Source: an uncultured Actinomycetes bacterium (GTDB lineage: Bacteria; Actinomycetota; Acidimicrobiia; Acidimicrobiales; Microtrichaceae). Taken from it: a stretch of 10,653 nt of DNA. Below the pieces are notes generated by a model that ran no database searches, was not told the origin of the DNA, and saw nothing but the letters and a program-made list of their open reading frames with translations. The DNA lies in contig CAJANQ010000362.1 in the NCBI GenBank assembly GCA_903941145.1, positions 1 through 10,653 on the forward strand, written 5' to 3'. The position numbers and the translations under genes were made by a program. Below are positions 1 to 7,442 of the stretch, in pieces (within the stretch, counting starts at the first letter, position 1; each line of letters opens with the position of its first letter).

Positions 1-494
1 CCACGGCCACCGGCGGACGGTCCTCGCTGGTCGTCGAGGCCAGCGACGAGGCTGCCGGCTCGCTCCAGGCCGGCTTCCTGACGGCCGCCGGTCTGTCCTC
101 CCGCCGGGTCGGCACCGCCAGCTGGGTTCGGCTGGACCTCCCACTGGACCGCACCGGAGACGGCAGTCGCCCGGTGCGGCTCGAGCTCCGGTCGACCTCG
201 ACGGCGGGGACCGTCGACCGCGTGGTCGTGCACGCCCGACTGTCCGACGACGCCGCAGTGCGGGCGACCACCGAGCAGGTCCGGCGCGACCTGGCCGCTG
301 GCCGGGCGCCGTCACGCACGGCGCTCGACGCGCTCGTCGCCGGCGTCCGTGGCTCGCTCATCGGGCCGGTGGTCCGGGCCGACCAGCTCGAGGCGGCGAC
401 GTTAGGGTGCTCGGCCCGCAGCGTCGGCGGCACCGGCGTGAAGGTTGGCGGGGGCGGCGGCGCACAGGTGGTCAACCTGCGACCCCGACGCTGA
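1..494 (+). CDS. 3' end of an unrecognised gene (partial)
   Basis: An open frame enters from the left edge with its first complete codon at base 3 and runs 163 codons to TGA at 492-494; the start lies outside the window. The visible part begins with an alternating hydrophobic/polar, probably beta-rich stretch (SWVRLDLPLDR, then VRLELRSTSTAG, then VDRVVVHARL), followed by a likely helical stretch rich in Ala/Arg and a C-terminus with five consecutive glycines ending NLRPRR. I recognise no family. Codon usage (G/C in third positions) matches the neighbours and supports real coding. The gene converges on the TetR gene with only 4 bases between the two stop codons, leaving no room for a separate terminator. 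Function unknown; it could be the tail of a secreted or multidomain protein, but nothing seen decides this. Confidence 0.6.
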   Translation, partial: TATGGRSSLVVEASDEAAGSLQAGFLTAAGLSSRRVGTASWVRLDLPLDRTGDGSRPVRLELRSTSTAGTVDRVVVHARLSDDAAVRATTEQVRRDLAAGRAPSRTALDALVAGVRGSLIGPVVRADQLEAATLGCSARSVGGTGVKVGGGGGAQVVNLRPRR

Positions 495-498
495 GCTG

Positions 499-1083
499 TC
501 AGCCCAGCAGGGCCCGGGCGGCCGCTTCCAGCTTGGGCATCACCGACTCGGCGGGCTGCGACCCGGCGATCCACGCAACCAGCGCGGCCAGCCAGACGTC
601 GTTGAGGAGGTCGACCGCCAGGTCCAGGTCGGCGTCGGCCGCAGCATCGGTGCCGAGGGCGTCGCTGATGATGCGCCGCATGCCGTCGCGGTTCGCCGAG
701 ACGACCGGGGCCAGGTCGGCACCGCCGGACACCAGCGCCCGGATCATGGCGACCGTGACGTCAGGCTGGCGCTGGAGTGCACGGTTGGCGCGGCCCAGCA
801 CGTCGACGACCCGCTCGACCGGGTCGGTCCCCTCGGGGGGCCGGAGGGCCAGGCGGTCGGCAAGTCCCTCTACCTGCACGCCCATTACCGACAGCAGCAG
901 GTTCTCCTTGGACGGGAAGTAGCGGTAGAGCGTCCCGAGCGCGACATCGGCGCGGGCTGCCACCTCACGCATCTGGACGGCGTCGAACCCACCCTCGGCC
1001 GAGAGTTCGAGTGCGGCGTCGAGGATCCGGCCGCGGCGGGCGGCCTGGGACTCGGTGAGCGTGTCGTCGGTGAGGTCAGACAT
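499..1083 (-). CDS. TetR-family transcriptional repressor, KstR-like
   Basis: A 194-residue DNA-binding repressor, typical TetR length. The N-terminal helix-turn-helix spans about residues 16-62: RILDAALELSAEGGFDAVQM, then REVAARADVALGTLYRYFPS and KENLL. The QMREVAARADVALGTLYRYFPSK stretch, the later NRALQRQPDVTVAMIRALV (about 95-115) and the C-terminal DVWLAALVAWI closely resemble what I recall of mycobacterial KstR, repressor of cholesterol-catabolism genes whose inducers are steroid CoA esters. The start is ATG 1083-1081 with GGGGAGG at 1089-1095, five bases upstream; an ATG 42 bases further out has no such site and adds a non-conserved Trp/Arg-rich leader. It is the last gene of an overlapping operon, its first 8 bases lying inside the end of the upstream gene, so it may autoregulate that operon. 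TetR assignment is firm; KstR orthology is inferred from memory. Confidence 0.93.
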   Translation of the reverse strand: MSDLTDDTLTESQAARRGRILDAALELSAEGGFDAVQMREVAARADVALGTLYRYFPSKENLLLSVMGVQVEGLADRLALRPPEGTDPVERVVDVLGRANRALQRQPDVTVAMIRALVSGGADLAPVVSANRDGMRRIISDALGTDAAADADLDLAVDLLNDVWLAALVAWIAGSQPAESVMPKLEAAARALLG

Positions 1084-2431
1084 AGCGACCTCCCCATGCC
1101 ACCACCGGACCGGCCACCTCCACAAGGGACGCGGTCACTGACAGGTCGACCGGCACCGGGTCGAGCCGGACCCCGGTCGCACCCTCTGCGACCTCCAGGT
1201 GCGCCCGGAGCATCGCGACGTGGTCCTCGAACGTCGAGAGCCGCCCCTCGCTCCCCCACACCTGGAGCGCCAGGCCCACCCCGAGCGACCGGGCCAGGTC
1301 GGCGACGCCCTCGGTGCCCGGGTCGGGCCCGTCGCCCCAACCAGGAGCACCCGGGCCGGACACCGCCAGGCAGCCGCGTCCCTCGAGCGAGCACACGAGC
1401 GCTGCGGCAGCGGCGAACCCGGGCACGACGGTCGCCGGGACGCAGACGCTGCCCGGGAACGAGGTCGGGAAGGTCCGGGCCAGCCAGAGCCCGGCCGGGC
1501 CCGGGTCGGCGACGGCCACGCCACCGTCCGGCAGCGCGCCCGACAGGTGCAGCGCGGCGCGCGCCGGGGTGAGCGGCACCGAGTCCGACTCGTAGAGGGG
1601 GCCGACGAGCTCAGCCAGGTCGGCGTAGAGCGCCGGGCGCTCGGCCGGAGGGGTACGGGCCGCCGTCCACCGTTGGCACAGCGCGGCGAGCTGACCGGGC
1701 GCGACCTCTTGGACGACCGGGTTCCCGAGCGCCGCGACCCCGAGCTCGTCGCCGTCGAGGCCCGAGGCGACCACCACCTCGGCACCGGGGACCGCGGCGA
1801 GCTCCATGTCGCGGGCCTGCAGGCCGGCGGTGCCGAAGTGGAACGGGCTGTCCCACCGTTCGACCCCCTTGGCCCCCCACGAGTTCACGACGCCGATCCC
1901 GGCGGTGCGCACCAGCGACCGCAGACCCTCGAGCGCTCCTGCACGGACGACACCCGGACCGGCGACCACCACAAGTCGCAGCGAGGCCAGCGACGGGTCC
2001 AGCAGGAGGACAGGGACCCGGTCGTCGTCGAGCGACGGCAGCACCTCGCCCCCCACCGGCGCACCCAGGTCCAGGTCGAGGTGCAGCGCGCTCGCGGCCG
2101 GCAGCTTGATGCCCGGCACGACGGCGAGCACGTCGACCAGGTCCTCGACCGAGCCCACTGTCTGCAACGGCGCCGTGCCGCCTGGCGCGGACGACAGGTG
2201 CAGCACCTGGCCCCGGACCATCGCCGCGCCGAGCCGGCCGCGGCCGTCGGGCTGGCCGATGCGACCGTCGGCGTCGGCCAGCAGGCATGCCAGGTCGGCG
2301 TCGTCGACCGGCACCGCACGGATCCCGTGGCGCCCACAGGCCTCGGCGTCGACCTCGTCGGCCGGGCCGAAGACGCGGCCGACGCCCAGCTCGGCCAGGC
2401 GCCCGTAGAGCAGGTCCGCCACGGTCGTCAT
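1076..2431 (-). CDS. Acetolactate-synthase-like protein of the TPP-enzyme fold, probably non-catalytic
   Basis: A 451-residue protein with the layout of the thiamine-diphosphate enzyme superfamily: an N-terminal PYR-like domain (from TVADLLYGRLAELGVGRVFG), a central Rossmann-like domain (starting near LRLVVVAGPGVVRAGALEGL and including GIGVVNSWGAKGV), and a C-terminal PP-like domain (GRGCLAVSGPG at 351-361). Key residues look lost. Where the family has a catalytic Glu in 'HEqxAaxmAdGyaR', this protein has VDDADLACLLADADGR (42-57). The cofactor motif GDG-(about 27)-NN appears as GPG (359-361) followed by VWGSEG (391-396). At 451 residues it is shorter than typical acetolactate synthases (about 550-600). 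Start ATG 2431-2429 has AGGAG at 2439-2443 and overlaps the upstream stop as ATGA. A structural or regulatory role is inferred; a TPP-independent activity is possible. Confidence 0.8.
   Translation of the reverse strand: MTTVADLLYGRLAELGVGRVFGPADEVDAEACGRHGIRAVPVDDADLACLLADADGRIGQPDGRGRLGAAMVRGQVLHLSSAPGGTAPLQTVGSVEDLVDVLAVVPGIKLPAASALHLDLDLGAPVGGEVLPSLDDDRVPVLLLDPSLASLRLVVVAGPGVVRAGALEGLRSLVRTAGIGVVNSWGAKGVERWDSPFHFGTAGLQARDMELAAVPGAEVVVASGLDGDELGVAALGNPVVQEVAPGQLAALCQRWTAARTPPAERPALYADLAELVGPLYESDSVPLTPARAALHLSGALPDGGVAVADPGPAGLWLARTFPTSFPGSVCVPATVVPGFAAAAALVCSLEGRGCLAVSGPGAPGWGDGPDPGTEGVADLARSLGVGLALQVWGSEGRLSTFEDHVAMLRAHLEVAEGATGVRLDPVPVDLSVTASLVEVAGPVVAWGGRYV
1089..1095 (-). promoter_or_regulatory. 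Ribosome binding site deciding the TetR start
   Basis: On the minus strand GGGGAGG lies five bases before ATG 1083-1081. It favours this start over the ATG at 1125 and sits inside the end of the upstream coding frame, consistent with translational coupling. Confidence 0.7.
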
Positions 2432-3261
2432 GCGCCGGCTCCTGTGTCGTCGGCGGTCAGGTCGTCGTCGGTGACCAGCAGGTCGATCGCCTGCTCGACC
2501 GCGCGGCAGAGTGCCGGGTCGAGGTCGGCAAAGGTCCGGACCGAGGACAGCACGTGGCGCCAGCCGTCGACCGGCGTGCCCCAACCGAGCCGCCTGCAGA
2601 TGCCGGTCTTCCAGTCCTCGCCCATCGGGACCTCGGGCCATACGTCGATCCCGACGGACTTGGTCCGCACGCACTGCCAGATGTCCACGTACGGATGCCC
2701 GACGACGGTCACGTGCGGGCCGTCGACCGAGGCGGCGAGCCGCGACTCCTTGGTGCCCGGCACCAGGTGGTCGACCAGGACTACCAGCTCACGACCGGGA
2801 CCGGGGCCGAACCGCCGCACCTCTGCCGCCAGGTCGTCCACGCCGCCGAGGGGCTCGACCACGATCCCGAGCTCGCGGAGCTCGTCGCCCCAGACCCGCT
2901 CGACCAGTCGCGCGTCGTGGTCGCCCTCGACCCACAGGCGGGCCGCCCGGGCCACGCGGGCCTGCTGCTGCTCGGCCACGACCGCGCCGGACGCCGATCG
3001 TCGTGTCCCGGCCGGCTTCGGGGCCGACCCGGCCCGCACGAGCGTCACGGTCTCCCCCAGGTAGGCGAACGCACCTGGCTCGTTGCGGAACGTGTGCTCT
3101 CCGCCCTTGCGGTCCTTCAGCACGACCAGCTCACCGGTGAACTTCTTGAGCGACCCCCGGACCCCGGACGCCCGGTGCAGCAGCGCCATGCCGGACTCCA
3201 CCGGCTGGCGCACGTAGTCGTGGCCGCCGTGGGCGTCGGTGATGTCGGTCGGGTACGGCAC
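2428..3261 (-). CDS. DUF3097 family protein
   Basis: A 277-residue protein that I recognise as the actinobacterial DUF3097 family, full length. Family-typical blocks: a small beta-rich N-terminal region (GELVVLKDRKGGEHTFRNEP, 43-62, then GETVTLVRAG), ARVARAARLWVEGDHDARLV (101-120), WGDELRELGIVVEPLGGVDD (124-143), LVVLVDHLVPGTKESRLA (159-176) and GHPYVDIWQ (188-196) with WPEVPMGEDWKTGIC. The family has no established function that I know. The VEGxxDA block followed by a VxxLGG-like strand and an acidic strand end (D164) resembles a Toprim fold, though the usual DxD is DHL. Start is GTG 3261-3259: a TAG stop lies four codons upstream and there is no Shine-Dalgarno, but a -10 box sits six bases before, suggesting a leaderless mRNA. 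It heads the operon; its TGA overlaps the next ATG by four bases. Confidence 0.92.
   Translation of the reverse strand: MPYPTDITDAHGGHDYVRQPVESGMALLHRASGVRGSLKKFTGELVVLKDRKGGEHTFRNEPGAFAYLGETVTLVRAGSAPKPAGTRRSASGAVVAEQQQARVARAARLWVEGDHDARLVERVWGDELRELGIVVEPLGGVDDLAAEVRRFGPGPGRELVVLVDHLVPGTKESRLAASVDGPHVTVVGHPYVDIWQCVRTKSVGIDVWPEVPMGEDWKTGICRRLGWGTPVDGWRHVLSSVRTFADLDPALCRAVEQAIDLLVTDDDLTADDTGAGA
2439..2443 (-). promoter_or_regulatory. Ribosome binding site for the TPP-fold gene
   Basis: AGGAG on the minus strand, seven bases before ATG 2431-2429 and inside the final codons of the DUF3097 gene. It selects this start over an upstream in-frame extension of 81 Arg-rich residues that lies wholly antiparallel to no conserved sequence and inside the DUF3097 gene. 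Confidence 0.65.
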
Positions 3262-3267
3262 CCGCCG

Positions 3268-3273
3268 AAACTA
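3268..3273 (-). promoter_or_regulatory. Candidate -10 box of the DUF3097 operon (leaderless)
   Basis: TAGTTT on the minus strand, exactly six bases before the GTG start at 3261, so a transcript would begin at or next to the start codon. It fits the TANNNT pattern; no convincing -35 hexamer is visible at normal spacing. Confidence 0.45.
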
Positions 3274-3294
3274 CCGGGGCACGACCGCGGCACC

Positions 3295-3318
3295 GTGGAA
3301 GTCGGCGTCGACGGCCAC
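3295..3318. promoter_or_regulatory. Imperfect 24-base palindrome in the divergent promoter region (possible operator)
   Basis: Arms GTGGAAGTCG and CGACGGCCAC around a 4-base centre GCGT; 8 of 10 arm positions are complementary. It lies between the divergent DUF3097-operon and glutamate-dehydrogenase starts and directly abuts a possible plus-strand -10 (TAGAAC, 3319). Length and symmetry suit a dimeric repressor such as a TetR protein. Which protein binds, if any, is not shown. Confidence 0.35.
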
Positions 3319-3324
3319 TAGAAC
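3295..3324 (+). promoter_or_regulatory. Weak candidate promoter for glutamate dehydrogenase
   Basis: TAGAAC (3319-3324) could be a -10 and GTGGAA (3295-3300) a poor -35 with an 18-base spacer. It would give a leader of roughly 25 bases ahead of the ATG at 3357, enough to contain the ribosome site GGGAGG (3344-3349). The match to consensus is modest. Confidence 0.25.
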
Positions 3325-3343
3325 AGGGGCGTCCGGACACTCC

Positions 3344-3349
3344 GGGAGG
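3344..3349 (+). promoter_or_regulatory. Ribosome binding site of glutamate dehydrogenase
   Basis: GGGAGG, seven bases before ATG 3357-3359; it fixes the start of the glutamate dehydrogenase gene. Confidence 0.7.
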
Positions 3350-3356
3350 CAGGACC

Positions 3357-6300
3357 ATGACCGAGGTCGGTCCCACAGCGACGGACGGGGCGGGTGGGGC
3401 TCCCGACGCGCTCCGGGCGACGCTCGCCGAGTTCCTGCTCGGTGCGCTCCCCTCCACGGTGCGGTCCCGCCTCGACGGTCGTGCCGCTGCCGCCACCGTC
3501 GAGTCTGCGATGACCGTGCTCGAGCACCGCCGGCCCGGCGAGCTGGTCGTCGTCGCCGTCGAGGGCCCTCCTCTGCTGGGGCCGGCGGCCGACGGTGCGC
3601 GATGCACCGTGCTCGAGGTCGCGACGGACGACCGGCCGCTGCTGTTCTCGACGGTGCTGGCCGCCGTGGAGCGGTGCGGCGCGACCGTCGAGCGGTCGGT
3701 CCACCCGATCCTGGGGGTCGAGCGGTCCGACGGCCGGGTCGTGGCCGTCCGGGCGCCCCGCGGCGACGGTCACGACGAGTCGTTCATCCGGGTCGAGCTC
3801 GACGAGCTGCTCGACGGAGCCGGCCGGGCCAGTCTCGAGGACGAGGTCCGCGCCGGCGTCGACGACCTGCTGGCGGTGGACGCCGCGACGCCGCAGGTGG
3901 ACGAGGCCCTCGCCGCCACCGCGGTTCGGCTCGAGTCCGGCGGTGACGACCCCGAGTGGGCCGAGGCCGCCGCGTTCTGCCGCTGGTTGCGACGCCGCCA
4001 CTTCCTGGTCACCGGTGTGCTCCTGCCTGACGGGACCACCGTCGGGGTCGGTGCCGAGGCCGACCCGCCTGCGGCGGTCCCCCACGGCACTGCCGTGGTG
4101 GTCCGGCGGTCGCTCGGCACCAGCCGGGTCCACCGGTCCGAACGGGCGGCGGTCATCGCGTTCGCCGATCCTGCGGGCGGCCCGCCCACACAGTTCGTCG
4201 GACTCACCACCATGCAGGGTCGTGCCGAGCGCCCCTCGGGCGTGGCCTGGGTCCGGCACAAGCTGAACGAGGCGCTCCGCCGGCTGTCGGTCGTCCCCCG
4301 CTCGCACGCAGAGACCGTCGTCCGCACCTTCTTCGACGACCTCCCGTGGGACGTCCTTCTGGTGGCCGACGCGGCGTGGCTCGCCGAGATGCTCGGCGCC
4401 ATGGTCGCCGCCGTCGACGAGGGCACGACCGTGCTCCGCCTCCTGCCAGAGCCCGGCCCGCTCGCGGTCACCGCCGCCGTCGCAGTGCCCGAGATCGACT
4501 ACCGCCCCACGCTCGACGAGGAGCTGGCCGAGGCGTTCCGGTACCTGCTGCCCGTCGCCGGGATCGAGGCAGGTTCCGAGCTCGGCGAGGGCGGACTGGT
4601 CACGCTCTCGGTCACCGCACTGGTCCACGGGGCGCTCCCCGACGACGGCACCCTTGGCTCGATGGCGGCGCAGCTGCGGCACCTGGCCCGTTCGTGGCCC
4701 GAGCTCGTCATGTCGGAGCTCGAGCACCAGCTGGTCGGGGCCACCGAGGATGCCGCCGCAGCCGCCGAGCTCGTCTGGCAGCGCTGGGGCGACCAGCTGC
4801 CGCCCGCCTACCGCGACGCCACCGCACCGGACCTCGCTGCGGGTGACCTGGTTGCGATCGACGCGCTGCGAGGTTCCGGCCGCACGAACGTCCGGCTGGT
4901 CCCCGGGACCGGCGACGACGGCGAGCCGGCCGAGGTCCGCGAGCTCCGGCTCGTCGTCGACGGGCCGCCCCCGCTGCTCTCGGACCTGGTACCGGCGGTC
5001 GAGAGCCACGGGCTCCTGACCGTGGCCGAGACCACCTACGAACTGGTGGGCGACCAGCGCGCCACGGTGCTCGGCCTGCTCGTCCGCAGCCCGGAGGGCC
5101 GGCCACTGCGCGACGACGGCGGACGGCTCACCAGCTCGCTCGTCGCGACCCTGCACCGCAACGTGGACACCGACCTGCTGAACAGCCTGGTGGTCACCAC
5201 CGCCCTGGACCACGACCAGGTGGCGGTGCTGCGGGCGTATGCGCGCTACCTCCCGCAGCTCGACCCGACGGTGCACCCGGTCTCGGTGGTCGAGGCGCTC
5301 GCCGCCAACCCCGACGCGGCGGTGGCGCTCTGGAACCACCTGGAGGTCCGCTTCGGCCCATCGGGCGAACAGGACGCGGGCGACGACGGTTCGGGGCGCG
5401 AGCTCGTGGCTGCCGCGTGCGACGCCGTGGCCCGCCTCGACCACGACCGGCTGCTGCGGGCGCTGCTCGTCCTGGTCGACGCCACTGTGCGCACCAACGT
5501 GTGGGCGCCGGACCGAGGGAGGCCGGTGGTCCTCAAGCTCGACGGCACGCTGATGGGTGGCCTGGGCAACCGGCCCACCTGGCGCGAGGTCTGGGTCAGC
5601 TCCCCCGAGGTGGAAGGTGTCCACCTGCGGGCCGGAGCGATCGCCCGGGGCGGTCTGCGCTGGTCGGACCGGCCCGACGACGTCCGCACCGAGGTGCTCC
5701 AGCTGGCCGACGCGCAGCGGCTCAAGAACGCGCTCATCGTGCCCACCGGCGCCAAGGGCGGGTTCGTGGTGCGTCGCCCGCCTGCCGACGGCGCCGAGCT
5801 GCGGACCGCGGTAGAGGCGGCCTACCGCACGTTCGTCGACGCGCTCCTGGACGTGACCGACAACCGGGTCGACGGCGTCACCGTCCGGCCCGACGGCGTT
5901 CGCGCCGCCGACGGCGACGACGCCTACCTGGTGGTCGCCGCCGACCGCGGCACCGCCTCGTTCTCCGACATCGCCAACGGGATCGCGGACGAGCACGGGT
6001 TCTGGCTGGGGGACGCGTTCGCGTCGGGTGGCAGCGCCGGGTACGACCACAAGGAGCTCGGGGTCACCGCGCGCGGAGCCTGGGTGTCGGTGACCGAGCA
6101 CTTTGCGCGCCGCGGCGTCGACGTGCAGACCGACCGGCTCCGCGTGGTCGGCATCGGCGACATGTCCGGCGACGTCTTTGGCAACGGCCTCCTGCGGTCC
6201 CGGTCGGTCCAGCTGGTCGCGGCGTTCGACCACCGCCACGTGCTGCTGGACCCGGACCCGGACCCGGAGCGGTCGTTCCTGGAGCGCCAGCGGTTGTTCG

Positions 6301-7442
6301 ACCTCCCCCGCTCGTCGTGGGACGACGTCGACCGGTCCACCTTGTCGGCCGGGGCGATGGTGCACCCCCGCTCGCTCAAGCAGGCCCGCCTGACCCCGGA
6401 GGTCCAGGCCCTGCTCGGCACGCAGGCCGAGACGCTCACGACCCCCGAGCTGGTGCGGGCCGTGCTGTCGCTCGACGTGGACCTGCTGTACCTGGGCGGC
6501 ATCGGGACGTTCGTGCGGGCCACGACCGAGGGCGACGGCGACGTCGGCGACCCCGCCAACCGGGAGACCCGCATCACCGCCCCCGAGGTCCGGGCCACCG
6601 TCGTCGGCGAGGGCGCGAACCTGGGCATCACCCCTCGGGCCCGGGTCGAGCTGGCGCTCGGCGGCGTCCAGCTGAATGCCGACGCGGTCGACAACTCCGC
6701 CGGCGTCGACACCTCCGACCACGAGGTGAACCTGAAGATCCTGCTCGGGCTGGCCGAGGCCGCCGGCCGGATCGACCGGGCCGGCCGTGACCGGCTGCTC
6801 GCCGAGGCCGCTGACGACGTCGTGGCCACGGTGCTGCGCCACGTGCGGGACCAGCACCGTGCGCTCACCCGCGCCGAGGCTGCGTCGCGCGCCGACCTCG
6901 ACACCCACCTCGAGGTCCTGGGCACGCTGGCCCGCACGGGCCGGATCGACCGGAGGACCAACGCCATGCCGGGCGAGGAGGAGCTCGCCCGCAGGCGGGC
7001 GGCCGGCCTGGGACTGGTGCGTCCCGAGCTCGCGGTCCTGATGGCGGCCGAGAAGGTCCGCCTGACCGAGACCGTCCTCGCGTCCTCGCTGCCCGACGGC
7101 CCGGTCCTCGACCAGCTGGTGACCGACTACGTCCCTGCGACGATCCGGCCGGTGACCGGCGACCTGGTCCACCAGCACCCGCTCCGTCGCGAGATCGTCA
7201 CGACCCGCCTGGTGAACGAGGTGGTCGACCGCATGGGGATCACCTGGGTCTCGTCGACCTGCCGGCGCACCGGGAGCGACGAGGCCACCGTGCTCGGCGC
7301 CTACTGGTCGGCGCGCACTGCCCTCGACCTCGACGCGCAGTGGGAACGCGTGGACACCTCGGCGCCGACCGACCGGGACGGGCTGTGGGACCAGGTCGTC
7401 ATGCAGTTCGACGCAGCGGTCGAGGACGCGCTGCCCGTCTAG
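3357..7442 (+). CDS. gdh: NAD-specific glutamate dehydrogenase, large type (short variant)
   Basis: Oxidative deamination of glutamate to 2-oxoglutarate and ammonium with NAD (EC 1.4.1.2), cytoplasmic. The 1361-residue protein has the large-GDH layout: an ACT-like N-terminal region (EVATDDRPLLFSTV from residue 87, then HPILGVER), a long helical middle, then the catalytic core with VEGVHLRAG, ARGGLRWSD (763-771), NALIVPTGAKGG with the likely catalytic Lys800, YLVVAADRGTASFSDIAN (from 857), ASGGSAGYDHKELG (889-902) and the nucleotide-binding GIGDMSGDVFGNG (932-944), followed by VAAFDHRHVLLDPDPDPERS. The usual family length is about 1580-1650. The C-terminus stops soon after DRMGITWVSSTCRRTG and ALDLDAQWERVDT, so roughly the last 150-180 residues of known relatives are absent; the N-terminal part also looks somewhat compact. 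It converges on, and overlaps by four bases, the methyltransferase gene. In related bacteria such enzymes are controlled post-translationally; nothing here shows that. Confidence 0.96.
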   Translation: MTEVGPTATDGAGGAPDALRATLAEFLLGALPSTVRSRLDGRAAAATVESAMTVLEHRRPGELVVVAVEGPPLLGPAADGARCTVLEVATDDRPLLFSTVLAAVERCGATVERSVHPILGVERSDGRVVAVRAPRGDGHDESFIRVELDELLDGAGRASLEDEVRAGVDDLLAVDAATPQVDEALAATAVRLESGGDDPEWAEAAAFCRWLRRRHFLVTGVLLPDGTTVGVGAEADPPAAVPHGTAVVVRRSLGTSRVHRSERAAVIAFADPAGGPPTQFVGLTTMQGRAERPSGVAWVRHKLNEALRRLSVVPRSHAETVVRTFFDDLPWDVLLVADAAWLAEMLGAMVAAVDEGTTVLRLLPEPGPLAVTAAVAVPEIDYRPTLDEELAEAFRYLLPVAGIEAGSELGEGGLVTLSVTALVHGALPDDGTLGSMAAQLRHLARSWPELVMSELEHQLVGATEDAAAAAELVWQRWGDQLPPAYRDATAPDLAAGDLVAIDALRGSGRTNVRLVPGTGDDGEPAEVRELRLVVDGPPPLLSDLVPAVESHGLLTVAETTYELVGDQRATVLGLLVRSPEGRPLRDDGGRLTSSLVATLHRNVDTDLLNSLVVTTALDHDQVAVLRAYARYLPQLDPTVHPVSVVEALAANPDAAVALWNHLEVRFGPSGEQDAGDDGSGRELVAAACDAVARLDHDRLLRALLVLVDATVRTNVWAPDRGRPVVLKLDGTLMGGLGNRPTWREVWVSSPEVEGVHLRAGAIARGGLRWSDRPDDVRTEVLQLADAQRLKNALIVPTGAKGGFVVRRPPADGAELRTAVEAAYRTFVDALLDVTDNRVDGVTVRPDGVRAADGDDAYLVVAADRGTASFSDIANGIADEHGFWLGDAFASGGSAGYDHKELGVTARGAWVSVTEHFARRGVDVQTDRLRVVGIGDMSGDVFGNGLLRSRSVQLVAAFDHRHVLLDPDPDPERSFLERQRLFDLPRSSWDDVDRSTLSAGAMVHPRSLKQARLTPEVQALLGTQAETLTTPELVRAVLSLDVDLLYLGGIGTFVRATTEGDGDVGDPANRETRITAPEVRATVVGEGANLGITPRARVELALGGVQLNADAVDNSAGVDTSDHEVNLKILLGLAEAAGRIDRAGRDRLLAEAADDVVATVLRHVRDQHRALTRAEAASRADLDTHLEVLGTLARTGRIDRRTNAMPGEEELARRRAAGLGLVRPELAVLMAAEKVRLTETVLASSLPDGPVLDQLVTDYVPATIRPVTGDLVHQHPLRREIVTTRLVNEVVDRMGITWVSSTCRRTGSDEATVLGAYWSARTALDLDAQWERVDTSAPTDRDGLWDQVVMQFDAAVEDALPV

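Noticed and set aside
1084..1125. An upstream ATG adding 14 residues to the TetR protein.
   Set aside because: The added residues are Trp/Arg-rich and non-TetR-like, and the inner ATG has an excellent ribosome site at correct spacing.
2432..2674. An 81-residue N-terminal extension of the TPP-fold protein.
   Set aside because: It lies entirely within the DUF3097 coding region, is Arg/Pro/Gly-rich, and the ATG at 2431 has its own AGGAG and an ATGA overlap.
445..3064. Long plus-strand open frames opposite the three-gene operon.
   Set aside because: Arg/Pro/Gly-rich shadow frames with no family motif, opposite genes with clear homology and ribosome sites.
3319..3325. TAGAACA as a KstR operator.
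   Set aside because: Only one half-site is present; the following bases do not give the GTTCTA half, so it does not form the KstR palindrome.
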